Of a stretch of DNA of 64,000 bases, positions 8,112 through 17,355 are shown piece by piece. A model generated the notes under the pieces. The model was not told the DNA's origin. It worked only from the letters and a program-made list of their open reading frames with translations, and made no database searches. A program made the position numbers and the translations under genes. Source of the stretch: Rossellomorea orangium (GTDB taxonomy: Bacteria; Bacillota; Bacilli; Bacillales; Bacillaceae_B); assembly GCF_019334305.1 (NCBI RefSeq), contig NZ_JAHWGH010000013.1, positions 37,776-101,775 on the forward strand. The letters run 5' to 3'. Each line of letters begins with the position of its first letter. The stretch's first letter is position 1.

Positions 8112-9386
8112 TTAGTTTGAGTGATTTGCATCAATGTTTTGCTGAATTTGTTTCACAGCTGCATCAAGAGCCGCTTTTGGTTCTTGCTTACCTGTTACAA
8201 CTGTTTGAAGTGAATCAGCCATTGGTCCCCAAACTTCTCCCATTTCAGGGATATTCGGCATTGGAACCGCATATTGTGATTGCTCGGCAACCGCTTTTGC
8301 ACCAGGATTGTCAGCGATCGCAGGATCGTCGATCAAACCTTCATTCGTTGGAACTTCCTGTGTTTGTTCAAAACGTAATTTAGCATACTCGTCTTGAGTG
8401 ATGAATTCGATGAATTTTTGAGCCCACTCTTTGTTTTTAGAGTAACCTGATACATGCCATCCTTTAACACCCATGAATGTTTTCATTGGCTCACCGTTTG
8501 GAAGTTTAGGCATTGCAGAGATACCGATGTCGATGCCGGCATCTTTATACCCTTGGAAAGACCAAGGTCCGTTCATGACAGATGCAACTTTTCCTTCTCC
8601 GAAAAGACCGTCAAGTGCAGATCCGCCATTTTCCCCGATGATTCCTTTAGGGAATAATCCTTCTGTGTACCATTTTTGAATATATTCAGTACCTTCAACG
8701 GCACCTTCATTATTTAAGCCTAGATCTTTCGAATCTAAAGCACCATCTTTTTCAGCAAAAACATATCCGCCGAATCCACCGATCGGTGCATGTGCAAAAT
8801 AGAAGTTATCCCAAAGGGCTAAGAAACCATATTTTCCGTCTTTTGTGAAATCTTTAGAGAAAGTGTAAACTTCATCCATTGTCTTTGGAGCTTCTTCCAT
8901 TAACGCCTTGTTGTATACAAATACAGGTGTTTCAGAAGATTTTGGCAGTCCATATAACTTCCCGTCATAACTTTCAGCTGTCATAGAAGACTCGGTGAAA
9001 CGCTTTTCAATTTCCCCGTCCACTTCTAAAGGAGCGATATGCCCTGCAAGAGCAAGCTCACCGATTTGGTCATGCGGTAATGTTAAAACGTCCGGGCCCG
9101 TACCTGCTGGACCGTCTAAACGTAATTGTTCTTTCATCTTTGTAGCCATTTCGACTTCTTTTACTTCTACTTTAATACCAGTTTCTTCTTCGAACTTGGC
9201 ACCTACTTCATCCAGCCATCCAGTTTTCTCTTGGTCTTCCCAGACAACCAGTTTTTCAGGTTTGTTTGCATCGTCTGTCTTTTTCTCTCCGCTGTCGCCC
9301 GATCCTTCCTCACGGTTTGGACCACAAGCAGCGAGCGCCCCTAATACAAGCATGATTACCATCAGCAATGATAACGCTTTCTTCAT
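8112..9386 (-). CDS. mdxE: Maltose/maltodextrin-binding lipoprotein
   Basis: A 424-residue extracellular solute-binding protein of family 1. The signal sequence MKKALSLLMVIMLVLGALAAC ends in the lipobox LAAC, giving a lipid-modified Cys at residue 20. An acidic/Gly linker follows, and then the sugar-binding domain with the VWEDQEKTGWLDEV start and the conserved PVFVYNKALM and MNGPWSF segments. The start at 9386 is set by AGGAGGGG a few bases upstream; the in-frame extension further upstream runs through the operators and has no ribosome binding site. It is the first and probably most abundant product of the operon, under a strong promoter at 9520-9547. Confidence 0.93.
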   Translation of the reverse strand: MKKALSLLMVIMLVLGALAACGPNREEGSGDSGEKKTDDANKPEKLVVWEDQEKTGWLDEVGAKFEEETGIKVEVKEVEMATKMKEQLRLDGPAGTGPDVLTLPHDQIGELALAGHIAPLEVDGEIEKRFTESSMTAESYDGKLYGLPKSSETPVFVYNKALMEEAPKTMDEVYTFSKDFTKDGKYGFLALWDNFYFAHAPIGGFGGYVFAEKDGALDSKDLGLNNEGAVEGTEYIQKWYTEGLFPKGIIGENGGSALDGLFGEGKVASVMNGPWSFQGYKDAGIDIGISAMPKLPNGEPMKTFMGVKGWHVSGYSKNKEWAQKFIEFITQDEYAKLRFEQTQEVPTNEGLIDDPAIADNPGAKAVAEQSQYAVPMPNIPEMGEVWGPMADSLQTVVTGKQEPKAALDAAVKQIQQNIDANHSN

Positions 9387-9437
9387 TTCGACCCCTCCTA
9401 AGTATGTTAAAACTATTGATTCATATTTCAGATTGAA

Positions 9438-9452
9438 CAAACGCTTGCACAC
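9438..9452. promoter_or_regulatory. LacI-family operator in the mdxE leader
   Basis: The palindrome centred on CAAACGCTTG, within ACAAACGCTTGCACA, is typical of LacI-family maltose repressor sites. It lies downstream of the mdxE -10 element, where a bound repressor would block elongation. A related TATCGCTTACA half-site lies at 9477-9487. Confidence 0.55.
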
Positions 9453-9490
9453 ACTATCAAAAAAACTTAAAAGATATCGCTTACATACTT

Positions 9491-9508
9491 TGTGAAAACG
9501 ATTGCACA
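9491..9508. promoter_or_regulatory. LacI-family or cre operator at the mdxE start site
   Basis: TGTGAAAACGATTGCACA is a near-palindrome. Its core matches the cre consensus at 13 of 14 positions. It begins 11 bases downstream of the -10 element on the minus strand, covering the likely transcription start. Confidence 0.6.
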
Positions 9509-9519
9509 ACCTATCTCTT

Positions 9520-9547
9520 ATTATACAAACTATAATCCTTTTGACAA
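9520..9547 (-). promoter_or_regulatory. SigA promoter of the mdx operon
   Basis: On the minus strand TTGTCA (9547-9542), 16 bases, then TATAAT (9525-9520). This is five of six plus six of six consensus bases, a strong promoter. Confidence 0.75.
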
Positions 9548-9583
9548 TACTTTTTTAAATTTTTTTTAATAGTCACAAGAAAA

Positions 9584-9622
9584 ACGAAAACGCTTTATTC
9601 CTTTACAACCGTATTATTGACA
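9584..9622 (+). promoter_or_regulatory. cre-like site and -35 element upstream of the neopullulanase-type gene
   Basis: GAAAACGCTTTATTC (9586-9600) resembles a catabolite-responsive element. TTGACA at 9617-9622 is a perfect -35, but no good -10 lies 17 bases later; TAGAAT or AATACT at 9635-9643 are candidates at short spacing. Confidence 0.4.
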
Positions 9623-9664
9623 TAGAAGCTTGTTTAGAATACTCTTTAAAGGAAATAGAAATGA

Positions 9665-11437
<1,773 letters not shown>

Positions 11438-11458
11438 TAACTTGTTGTCACTAAATAC

Positions 11459-11489
11459 GGGACTACACCTTTATGGGTAGTCCCCTTAT
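11459..11489 (+). terminator. Terminator after the neopullulanase-type gene
   Basis: GGGACTAC (11459-11466) pairs with GTAGTCCC (11477-11484), followed by a moderately T-rich stretch. Confidence 0.6.
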
Positions 11490-11501
11490 CTATTTAAGAA
11501 G

Positions 11502-11522
11502 ACTGGCCATCCCCCGGCCAGT
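11502..11522 (+). promoter_or_regulatory. Hairpin abutting the ribosome binding site of the MATE gene
   Basis: ACTGGCC (11502-11508) pairs with GGCCAGT (11516-11522). It ends one base before the AAAGGAG site at 11524-11530. It could modulate initiation or simply be a second terminator stem. Confidence 0.4.
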
Positions 11523-11537
11523 TAAAGGAGAACACGT

Positions 11538-12893
11538 ATGAGCAAGAATCAAAAAAACATGACCCTCTTTGCCCTAACCTGGCCGATTTTCATTGAAATA
11601 TTCCTTCACATGCTCATGGGGAACGCGGACACATTAATGCTGAGTCAGTACTCGGATGACTCAGTTGCGGCTGTCGGGGTATCTAATCAGATCCTATCAC
11701 TGATTATAGTGATGTTCGGGTTTGTCGCTACGGGTACCGCCATCCTTGTCGCCCAGCACTTAGGAGCCGAAGAAAATCGACTGGCCGGGGAAGTCTCGAT
11801 CGTTTCCATTGCCGTCAACTTGATATTCGGCTTACTACTGAGTGTCGCCCTTGTATTTTTCAGCAAGCCAATCCTACTCTCCATGGATCTTCCACGTCCT
11901 CTCATGAATGAGGCTTCTTCCTATTTGAAAATCGTAGGAGGATTTGCTTTTATACAGGCCCTGATCATGACTGCAGGGGCTATCATGAGAAGCTACGGGT
12001 ATACGAAAGATGCCATGTATATCACAATCGGCATGAATATCATCAATGTAATCGGGAACTACTTATTTATTTTCGGACCTTTTGGTGTTCCTGTGTTAGG
12101 GGTAGAAGGGGTGGCTATTTCCACCATCACCTCAAGACTGATAGGCTTTATCGTAAGTCTTATCGTAATATGGAAGCGAATACCGACCGCTCTTCCATTG
12201 GGGACATTATTCAGCCTTCCTATGTCTCACGTTAAAAATCTTCTACGCATCGGGATCCCTTCAGCCGGAGAGCATCTGTCTTATAATGGATCGCAGATGG
12301 TCATTACGTATTTCATTGCAAGCATCGGGACCAATGCGCTGACGACAAAGGTTTATGCCCAGAACCTGATGATGTTCATCTTTTTATTCAGCGTGGCGAT
12401 CAGCCAGGGGACACAGATCATCATCGGACATATGGTTGGAGCGAAGGAATTTGACAGTGCCTACGAACGGTGCTTGAAAAGCTTGAAGATAGCCATCATC
12501 ATCTCCCTTATCATGGCTGCTATATTTTCCGTTGCAGCAGAACCACTTCTCCGGATTTTCACCAGCAACGAAGAAATCATTTCTCTCGGTAAGACGTTGA
12601 TCTACCTGACGATCATCCTAGAACCGGGAAGAAGTTTTAACCTTGTGGTCATCAACGCACTCAGGGCCACTGGTGATGTACGTTTTCCCGTCTACATGGG
12701 GATTATGTCCATGTGGGGAGTCAGCGTCACACTCTCCTACATACTCGGAATCTGGTTCGGCCTCGGACTCGTCGGAATCTGGATCTCCTTTATAGCCGAC
12801 GAATGGCTGAGGGGCATCATCATGCTCAAACGCTGGCGATCCAAAGTATGGATTCACAAACGCTTCACCCAAAGTGACAAAGACGCCATTTAG
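11538..12893 (+). CDS. yisQ: MATE family efflux transporter (YisQ-like)
   Basis: A 451-residue, 12-helix membrane protein. MATE features are the N-terminal LTWPIFIEIFLHMLMG stretch and duplicated halves, with MTAGAIMRSYG ending the first and VINALRATGDVRFPVYMG in the second. The family exports cationic drugs or metabolites using Na+ or H+ gradients; the substrate is unknown. An AAAGGAG site lies 7 bases before the ATG. It is monocistronic, with a strong terminator behind it. Its position next to the yisP-like crtM and asnO genes matches B. subtilis yisQ. Confidence 0.88.
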   Translation: MSKNQKNMTLFALTWPIFIEIFLHMLMGNADTLMLSQYSDDSVAAVGVSNQILSLIIVMFGFVATGTAILVAQHLGAEENRLAGEVSIVSIAVNLIFGLLLSVALVFFSKPILLSMDLPRPLMNEASSYLKIVGGFAFIQALIMTAGAIMRSYGYTKDAMYITIGMNIINVIGNYLFIFGPFGVPVLGVEGVAISTITSRLIGFIVSLIVIWKRIPTALPLGTLFSLPMSHVKNLLRIGIPSAGEHLSYNGSQMVITYFIASIGTNALTTKVYAQNLMMFIFLFSVAISQGTQIIIGHMVGAKEFDSAYERCLKSLKIAIIISLIMAAIFSVAAEPLLRIFTSNEEIISLGKTLIYLTIILEPGRSFNLVVINALRATGDVRFPVYMGIMSMWGVSVTLSYILGIWFGLGLVGIWISFIADEWLRGIIMLKRWRSKVWIHKRFTQSDKDAI

Positions 12894-12918
12894 AGGGACG
12901 GACCTTACGTCCCTATCC

Positions 12919-12955
12919 AAAAGAGTCAGCTCGCAAAACGAGCTGACTCTTTTTT
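12919..12955 (+). terminator. Strong terminator after yisQ
   Basis: Perfect 15-bp stem (12919-12933 with 12939-12953), 5-base loop, T-run. A smaller AGGGACG/CGTCCCT hairpin at 12894-12914 precedes it. Confidence 0.93.
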
Positions 12956-12964
12956 AAACCCTTA

Positions 12965-13021
12965 AATGTAAGCGCCATCATTAATTCATGTTAACTTTTT
13001 TTACATAAAAACGCTTACATT
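12965..13021. repeat. Inverted repeat AATGTAAGCG/CGCTTACATT flanking the TnrA box
   Basis: A perfect 10-bp inverted repeat (12965-12974 and 13012-13021) brackets the TnrA site of glnK-amtB. The right half sits in a 13 of 14 match to the cre consensus (TAAAAACGCTTACA, 13006-13019). Confidence 0.6.
12989..13005 (+). promoter_or_regulatory. TnrA box upstream of glnK-amtB
   Basis: TGTTA-N7-TTACA is a perfect match to the TnrA/GlnR consensus TGTNA-N7-TNACA. TnrA activates the ammonium transport operon of B. subtilis when nitrogen is poor. Confidence 0.82.
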
Positions 13022-13146
13022 ATAAATTAACACTTGAACTTTTGTTATTTTCTGAATATGATAAATAATATAACTTATTCATGTTACAAAACCTAACATC
13101 AAAGAAGTCATATTGAATAAACCAATAGTAAAGGGAGGAAATAAAG

Positions 13147-13488
13147 ATGAAAAAAGTAGAAGCGATCATTCGGGCAGAAGCATTTTTGTCTTTACGAGAA
13201 GCTTTATGTCTTCGTGGATTCAGCGGACTGACCGTATCAGAAGCAGCAGGCTGCGGAAAACAAAAAGGAAAGCAGGGTATATTCAGGGGAAACAAATTTG
13301 AACTTCAATTGGTCCCACGCATCAAAGTGGAAATGATCGTTGACGATGGGCAAGTGGAAGACATCATTGACCTTATCGTGGAGCACTGCAGCACTGAAAC
13401 CGTAGGAGACGGAAAGATTTTCATTTACCCTGTTGAAGAAGTCGTTCGGATTCGAACGGGTGAACGGGGAAGAAAAGCAGTTTTATAG
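13147..13488 (+). CDS. glnK: P-II family nitrogen regulatory protein GlnK
   Basis: A 113-residue P-II trimer subunit. It has the KVEAIIRAEAF start, the T-loop GCGKQKGKQGIFRG at residues 36-48, and the C-terminal GDGKIFIYPVEEVVRIRTGE signature. GlnK binds ATP, ADP and 2-oxoglutarate and plugs the AmtB channel through its T-loop. The T-loop Tyr51 that enteric bacteria uridylylate is Phe here, and position 46 is also Phe, so this form cannot be uridylylated there. It lies upstream of amtB, the reverse of the order I recall for B. subtilis nrgA-nrgB. A GGGAGGA site precedes the ATG, and a TnrA box lies 140 bp upstream. Confidence 0.95.
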   Translation: MKKVEAIIRAEAFLSLREALCLRGFSGLTVSEAAGCGKQKGKQGIFRGNKFELQLVPRIKVEMIVDDGQVEDIIDLIVEHCSTETVGDGKIFIYPVEEVVRIRTGERGRKAVL

Positions 13489-13548
13489 GTTACCATTCAC
13501 CATATTCGATACTTCAGCCACGGCCAAACTCAATTTGGAGGGATACCA

Positions 13549-14934
13549 TTGATTAAAAAGATTTCAGCTCTTTTATTTCTGTCATTGTTCGTTAGCTCCA
13601 CTGCATTCGCGGCTGCACCAACTGCGGAGTCGGTTCAGGCATCTGTAGACTCTCTTTGGGTGATGATTGCTGCCATCCTTGTATTCTTCATGCACGCCGG
13701 ATTCGCAATGGTTGAAACTGGATTCACCCGTGCCAAGAACTCTCTCAATATATTAATGAAAAATTTCCTGACAGTAGCCATTGCATCAGTCCTGTATTTC
13801 ATCGTAGGATTCGGCTTCATGTTCGGCGGATCTTCTGGTGGAATCATTGGATCAGATAGCTTTTTCCTGTCGGGACGTGAGGATATCGGTTTCTTCCTAT
13901 TCCAATCCGTCTTCGCTGCTACCTGTGCGACAATCATTTCGGGGGCAGTTGCCGAAAGAATGAAGCTAAAGAGCTATATCCTTTTGACCGTGGCCATGAC
14001 GGGAGTCATCTATCCGATTGTGGGCCATTGGGTTTGGGGAGGCGGATGGCTGTCAGAGCTTGGATTCGTCGATTTCGCCGGATCTACCGTCGTCCATTTG
14101 ACTGGTGCTGTAGGGGCATTCATTACTGTTCTATTCCTTGGAGCCCGAATAGGCAAATACAACAAAGGTAAAGTGAATGTCATCCCTGGTCATAACATAC
14201 CGATCGGTGCCCTCGGCGTATTCATCCTTTGGTTTGGATGGTTCGGCTTTAACGGCGGCAGCAGTCTGGCAGCTGATCCGACCCTTGTTCCTCAGGTCAT
14301 CACGACAACCTTATTTTCAGCATCTGCTGCCATTCTTTCATCCGCTTTCTACACGTTGATCCGATTCAAACGTATCGATCCATCCCTGACACTTAACGGT
14401 GCCCTTGGTGGACTTGTCGGGATCACTGCCGGTTGCGCCAACGTATCGCTTGTGGGATCTCTCATAATAGGTCTAATAGCCGGGGTCATCCTTGTCGAAG
14501 CCGTGACGTTCATCGATTCGAAATTGAAAGTAGATGATCCTGTCGGTGCCATTGCGGTTCATGGAATCTGTGGGGTTTGGGGAACGGTTGCAGTAGGTTT
14601 ATTTGATATTCAAAACGGGTTACTTTATGGCGGAGGCGCTTCATTAGTAGCCATTCAAGCACTCGGTGTTTTAGCCGTCATTGCCTGGACCTCCATCAGT
14701 GCCGGAGGATTCCTTTACATCGTAACGAGAGTATCAAGTATCCGCGTATCACGTGAAGAAGAGCTATCAGGATTGGACTTTACAGAACATGGTTCCAATG
14801 CATACGAACTAAAAGATACAGTGCTGGAATCAAACGTTTCTTCTGCTTCTCCATTCGGATCTGATTTAGTCGATCGCTTGAACTCGATCGGAACAGGGAA
14901 AGTGAGCGACATGAATCAACGAAACACAATATAA
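13549..14934 (+). CDS. amtB: Ammonium transporter AmtB
   Basis: A 461-residue Amt-family channel. A cleavable signal peptide (to about residue 21, ending AFAA) precedes 11 predicted helices. The pore twin histidines lie in VVHLTGAVGA and AVHGICGVWG. GAVAERMKLKSY and FGWFGFNGGS are family signatures. It starts with TTG, preceded by TTTGGAGGG. Sixty bases separate it from glnK, and the two must form one operon controlled by the upstream TnrA box. It imports ammonium under nitrogen limitation. Confidence 0.95.
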   Translation: MIKKISALLFLSLFVSSTAFAAAPTAESVQASVDSLWVMIAAILVFFMHAGFAMVETGFTRAKNSLNILMKNFLTVAIASVLYFIVGFGFMFGGSSGGIIGSDSFFLSGREDIGFFLFQSVFAATCATIISGAVAERMKLKSYILLTVAMTGVIYPIVGHWVWGGGWLSELGFVDFAGSTVVHLTGAVGAFITVLFLGARIGKYNKGKVNVIPGHNIPIGALGVFILWFGWFGFNGGSSLAADPTLVPQVITTTLFSASAAILSSAFYTLIRFKRIDPSLTLNGALGGLVGITAGCANVSLVGSLIIGLIAGVILVEAVTFIDSKLKVDDPVGAIAVHGICGVWGTVAVGLFDIQNGLLYGGGASLVAIQALGVLAVIAWTSISAGGFLYIVTRVSSIRVSREEELSGLDFTEHGSNAYELKDTVLESNVSSASPFGSDLVDRLNSIGTGKVSDMNQRNTI

Positions 14935-14941
14935 CGACAGA

Positions 14942-14967
14942 AGAGCTGCTCTTAGCGGCTCTTTTTT
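14942..14967 (+). terminator. Terminator after amtB
   Basis: AGAGCTGCT/AGCGGCTCT stem with one G-U pair, 3-base loop, then a T-run. Confidence 0.85.
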
Positions 14968-15006
14968 CATTTTTACATCCGTTATTCAAGTTGAACCACA
15001 CAAACA

Positions 15007-15049
15007 TAAGCTCATATGCAGGCCATTTGACAGCCTCCATATGAGCTTA
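15007..15049 (-). terminator. Terminator of the crt operon
   Basis: Perfect 12-bp inverted repeat TAAGCTCATATG/CATATGAGCTTA directly after the crtM stop, with an inner AGGC/GCCT stem. The T-run on the minus strand is weak. Confidence 0.65.
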
Positions 15050-15050
15050 A

Positions 15051-15887
15051 TTATGAAATGCTCGATATGATTTTCTCTTTTGCATCTTTAGAAACAAAGT
15101 GCTTCTTGGAAAACACATTGTAGTGATTATTTCTCACCTCATCCAGGATCGCCCGGTATAGCAGGGCAGCTCCCTTAACAGGGGTTCTTGAATAGACAGG
15201 GTAAAGGTTCATCGTGCGGAAGGCCTTTTCATAATAGCCTTCAGCTAAACCGGCCATTTCTTCCCATAGGGACTGAAAGGCATCATTGATTCTATATTCC
15301 TTCAAATCCGTAACGGTATATTCATATTTTACTAAAAGATCCTGGGGAATATATAATCTTCCTCTTTCCAGATCCTCGCCGATGTCTCTTAATATATTGG
15401 TAAGCTGCATGGCATACCCCAGATAGATTCCGTCTTCCCTCAAATGCTGTTCTTTCCCGGGAGCAAGTATAGGAAGGAGCATTAATCCGACTGTGCTCGC
15501 TACGTGATAGGAATAATCCAGTACATCTTCCATATTCACATAGACCCTTTCGCCGAGATCCATCCTTTGGCCCCTGATCATATCACGGAAGGCCTGGACG
15601 TCCATATTAAAACGCTTAAACACATCATCCAACGCAATCCACATTGGTTGATTGTGGTTGTAAAACCCGGTTAAAAAAGATTCAAATTCCAATTCGAACT
15701 GATGCAATTCATCAAAAGGACTTGTGCCCTCATCAACGATATCATCTACTTTGCGACAAAATGCATACACAGCCCAAACGGCCTTTTTCTGATCTTTTGG
15801 TAAAAGAGAGAACGCTCTGTAAAATGTTTTGGAATGAAGCTTAATGATATTCTCACAATGATCGTATGCTTCCAAGATCCTGTTCAT
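15051..15887 (-). CDS. crtM: Squalene/phytoene synthase family protein, probable dehydrosqualene synthase CrtM
   Basis: A 278-residue head-to-head prenyl synthase. The first Asp-rich motif is FCRKVDDIVDEG near residue 48 and the second is LTNILRDIGEDLERGRLYIP near residue 165; both bind the Mg2+-diphosphate. With two CrtN-type enzymes upstream it most likely joins two farnesyl diphosphates to 4,4'-diapophytoene. The start at 15887 gives the normal family length and overlaps the end of crtN by 35 bp; an in-frame extension upstream only reads through crtN. It occupies the position of B. subtilis yisP, whose product is reported to act as a farnesyl diphosphate phosphatase. Both motifs are intact here, favouring synthase activity. 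Confidence 0.86.
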   Translation of the reverse strand: MNRILEAYDHCENIIKLHSKTFYRAFSLLPKDQKKAVWAVYAFCRKVDDIVDEGTSPFDELHQFELEFESFLTGFYNHNQPMWIALDDVFKRFNMDVQAFRDMIRGQRMDLGERVYVNMEDVLDYSYHVASTVGLMLLPILAPGKEQHLREDGIYLGYAMQLTNILRDIGEDLERGRLYIPQDLLVKYEYTVTDLKEYRINDAFQSLWEEMAGLAEGYYEKAFRTMNLYPVYSRTPVKGAALLYRAILDEVRNNHYNVFSKKHFVSKDAKEKIISSIS

Positions 15888-17355
15888 GTAAGGACACATC
15901 CTTCCTTTCCGATTCTGATTTAAAATATTCTTTGAAGGCTTCAGCAACCAGTTTTGCACCTTGCATGACAATCGGTACTCCTCCACCGGGGTGGATGGAT
16001 GCACCGACAGCAAAGATATTTTTCTCCGCAAACGGTTGTACCTGGGGTCTGAACGGACCCGACTGTAAGAGACTCGGCGCAATGCCGAAACTTCCACCTG
16101 AATACAGTCCCTCCTGCATTGCTTCTTCAGGCGACCTGACCTTTAACCACGTGATTCGTTTCTTAAGCTCATCGAATCCTCTTTCCTCCATTGTATCTAA
16201 TACGAGGTTAGAAAGAAATTCTGAAGCTTCCTTCCAATCCAAATCATCGGATACAGGAACAGGAATGAGTACATATAAGACACTTTTCCCTTCTGGCGCC
16301 AGGGAGGGATCGAGCTTAGATGGATTAAAAACGTAAAATGAAGGTTCTTTAGGAATTCTCTTATTCTTGAAAATATCCTCCATATTCCTCGAGAAATTTT
16401 CGTTTAAATAAAATTGATGCATTTCCTTATCATCAAACTTCCCATCGACCCCCATATATAAAAGCACACATCCCGATGATGGCTGGTAGGATTTAGGGGA
16501 TTTCTTTTTCAATAATTTTGATGCTGTGGGAAAGTCTCCATTGACGATCACGGAGTCGATTTCTTCTCGCTTGCCTCTAACAACAATATGCGTGGCTTTC
16601 CCTCCCTCAGTTTCGATTTCTGTGACAGGAGACGATGTCTTGATCGTGACGCCATTTCGTTCACACGCTTTTTCCACATGGTCCAATAAGCCTGCATAGC
16701 CACCTTTAATATAATAGATACCATGCTTATGCTCACTATAGGAAACTAAACTATAAATGGCTGGAGTACTGTATGGATTCCCACCAATGTATAATGTTTG
16801 CAGGCCATAGGCTGTCTGAAGCTTTTCGTGATGAAAATAACGCTTCAAATTCCCCATTACATTCCGATAAGCTTTTAATTTGAGTAATGAACCTATCGTG
16901 TGAGGATTAAGATAGTCCCTCGTGTTCAAAAACGAGGACTCGAGGAATTGAGGCTTCCCGATTGTGAATCTGCTATCCATGTCATCCATAAATCGGAGAA
17001 ATCCTTCTTCATCACCCGGGAATTGCTCCTTAATTTCTTTATACTGCTTATGGATATCAGCATACTTCCTGTACGTTTGACCGTCTGCAAAATGAATATG
17101 ATACAGCGGATCACACCGGATGAATTCAATATCGGCTGTGTCAATCCCCGCCTCCGAAAGAATGGACAATAGCATTTCAGGAAGGAGCACTATGGTCGGC
17201 CCTTTATCAATTCTGTACTCACCTTCCTTCACAAAGGCAAGGCGCCCACCGATGGTAGACTCTTTCTCATAGACGGTGACGTCGTGACCCTCCTTCGCCA
17301 ATAACAACCCGGATATCAATCCACCTATTCCCGATCCAATGACTGCTGTTTTCAT
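15853..17355 (-). CDS. crtN: CrtN-type carotenoid desaturase
   Basis: A 500-residue FAD enzyme of the CrtI/CrtN family. It has the N-terminal dinucleotide motif IGSGIGGLISG, YEKESTIGGRL near residue 32, the DKGPTIVLLP segment typical of diapophytoene desaturases, LQTLYIGGNPYSTPAIYS, and the C-terminal flavin signature FAVGASIHPGGGVPIVMQGAK. It probably desaturates 4,4'-diapophytoene stepwise to diaponeurosporene or diapolycopene. The ATG overlaps the stop of the upstream gene by four bases (ATGA), so translation is coupled. It is the closer of the two paralogues to staphylococcal CrtN by eye. Confidence 0.85.
   Translation of the reverse strand: MKTAVIGSGIGGLISGLLLAKEGHDVTVYEKESTIGGRLAFVKEGEYRIDKGPTIVLLPEMLLSILSEAGIDTADIEFIRCDPLYHIHFADGQTYRKYADIHKQYKEIKEQFPGDEEGFLRFMDDMDSRFTIGKPQFLESSFLNTRDYLNPHTIGSLLKLKAYRNVMGNLKRYFHHEKLQTAYGLQTLYIGGNPYSTPAIYSLVSYSEHKHGIYYIKGGYAGLLDHVEKACERNGVTIKTSSPVTEIETEGGKATHIVVRGKREEIDSVIVNGDFPTASKLLKKKSPKSYQPSSGCVLLYMGVDGKFDDKEMHQFYLNENFSRNMEDIFKNKRIPKEPSFYVFNPSKLDPSLAPEGKSVLYVLIPVPVSDDLDWKEASEFLSNLVLDTMEERGFDELKKRITWLKVRSPEEAMQEGLYSGGSFGIAPSLLQSGPFRPQVQPFAEKNIFAVGASIHPGGGVPIVMQGAKLVAEAFKEYFKSESERKDVSLHEQDLGSIRSL

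Noticed and set aside
8995..9495. Plus-strand open frame of 166 codons opposite mdxE
   Set aside because: It is antisense to the binding-protein gene and extends into its operators; Ser/Pro-rich shadow.
15866..16336. Plus-strand open frame of 156 codons opposite crtN
   Set aside because: It is antisense to a well-conserved flavoenzyme gene, with Ser/Pro-rich shadow composition and no ribosome binding site.
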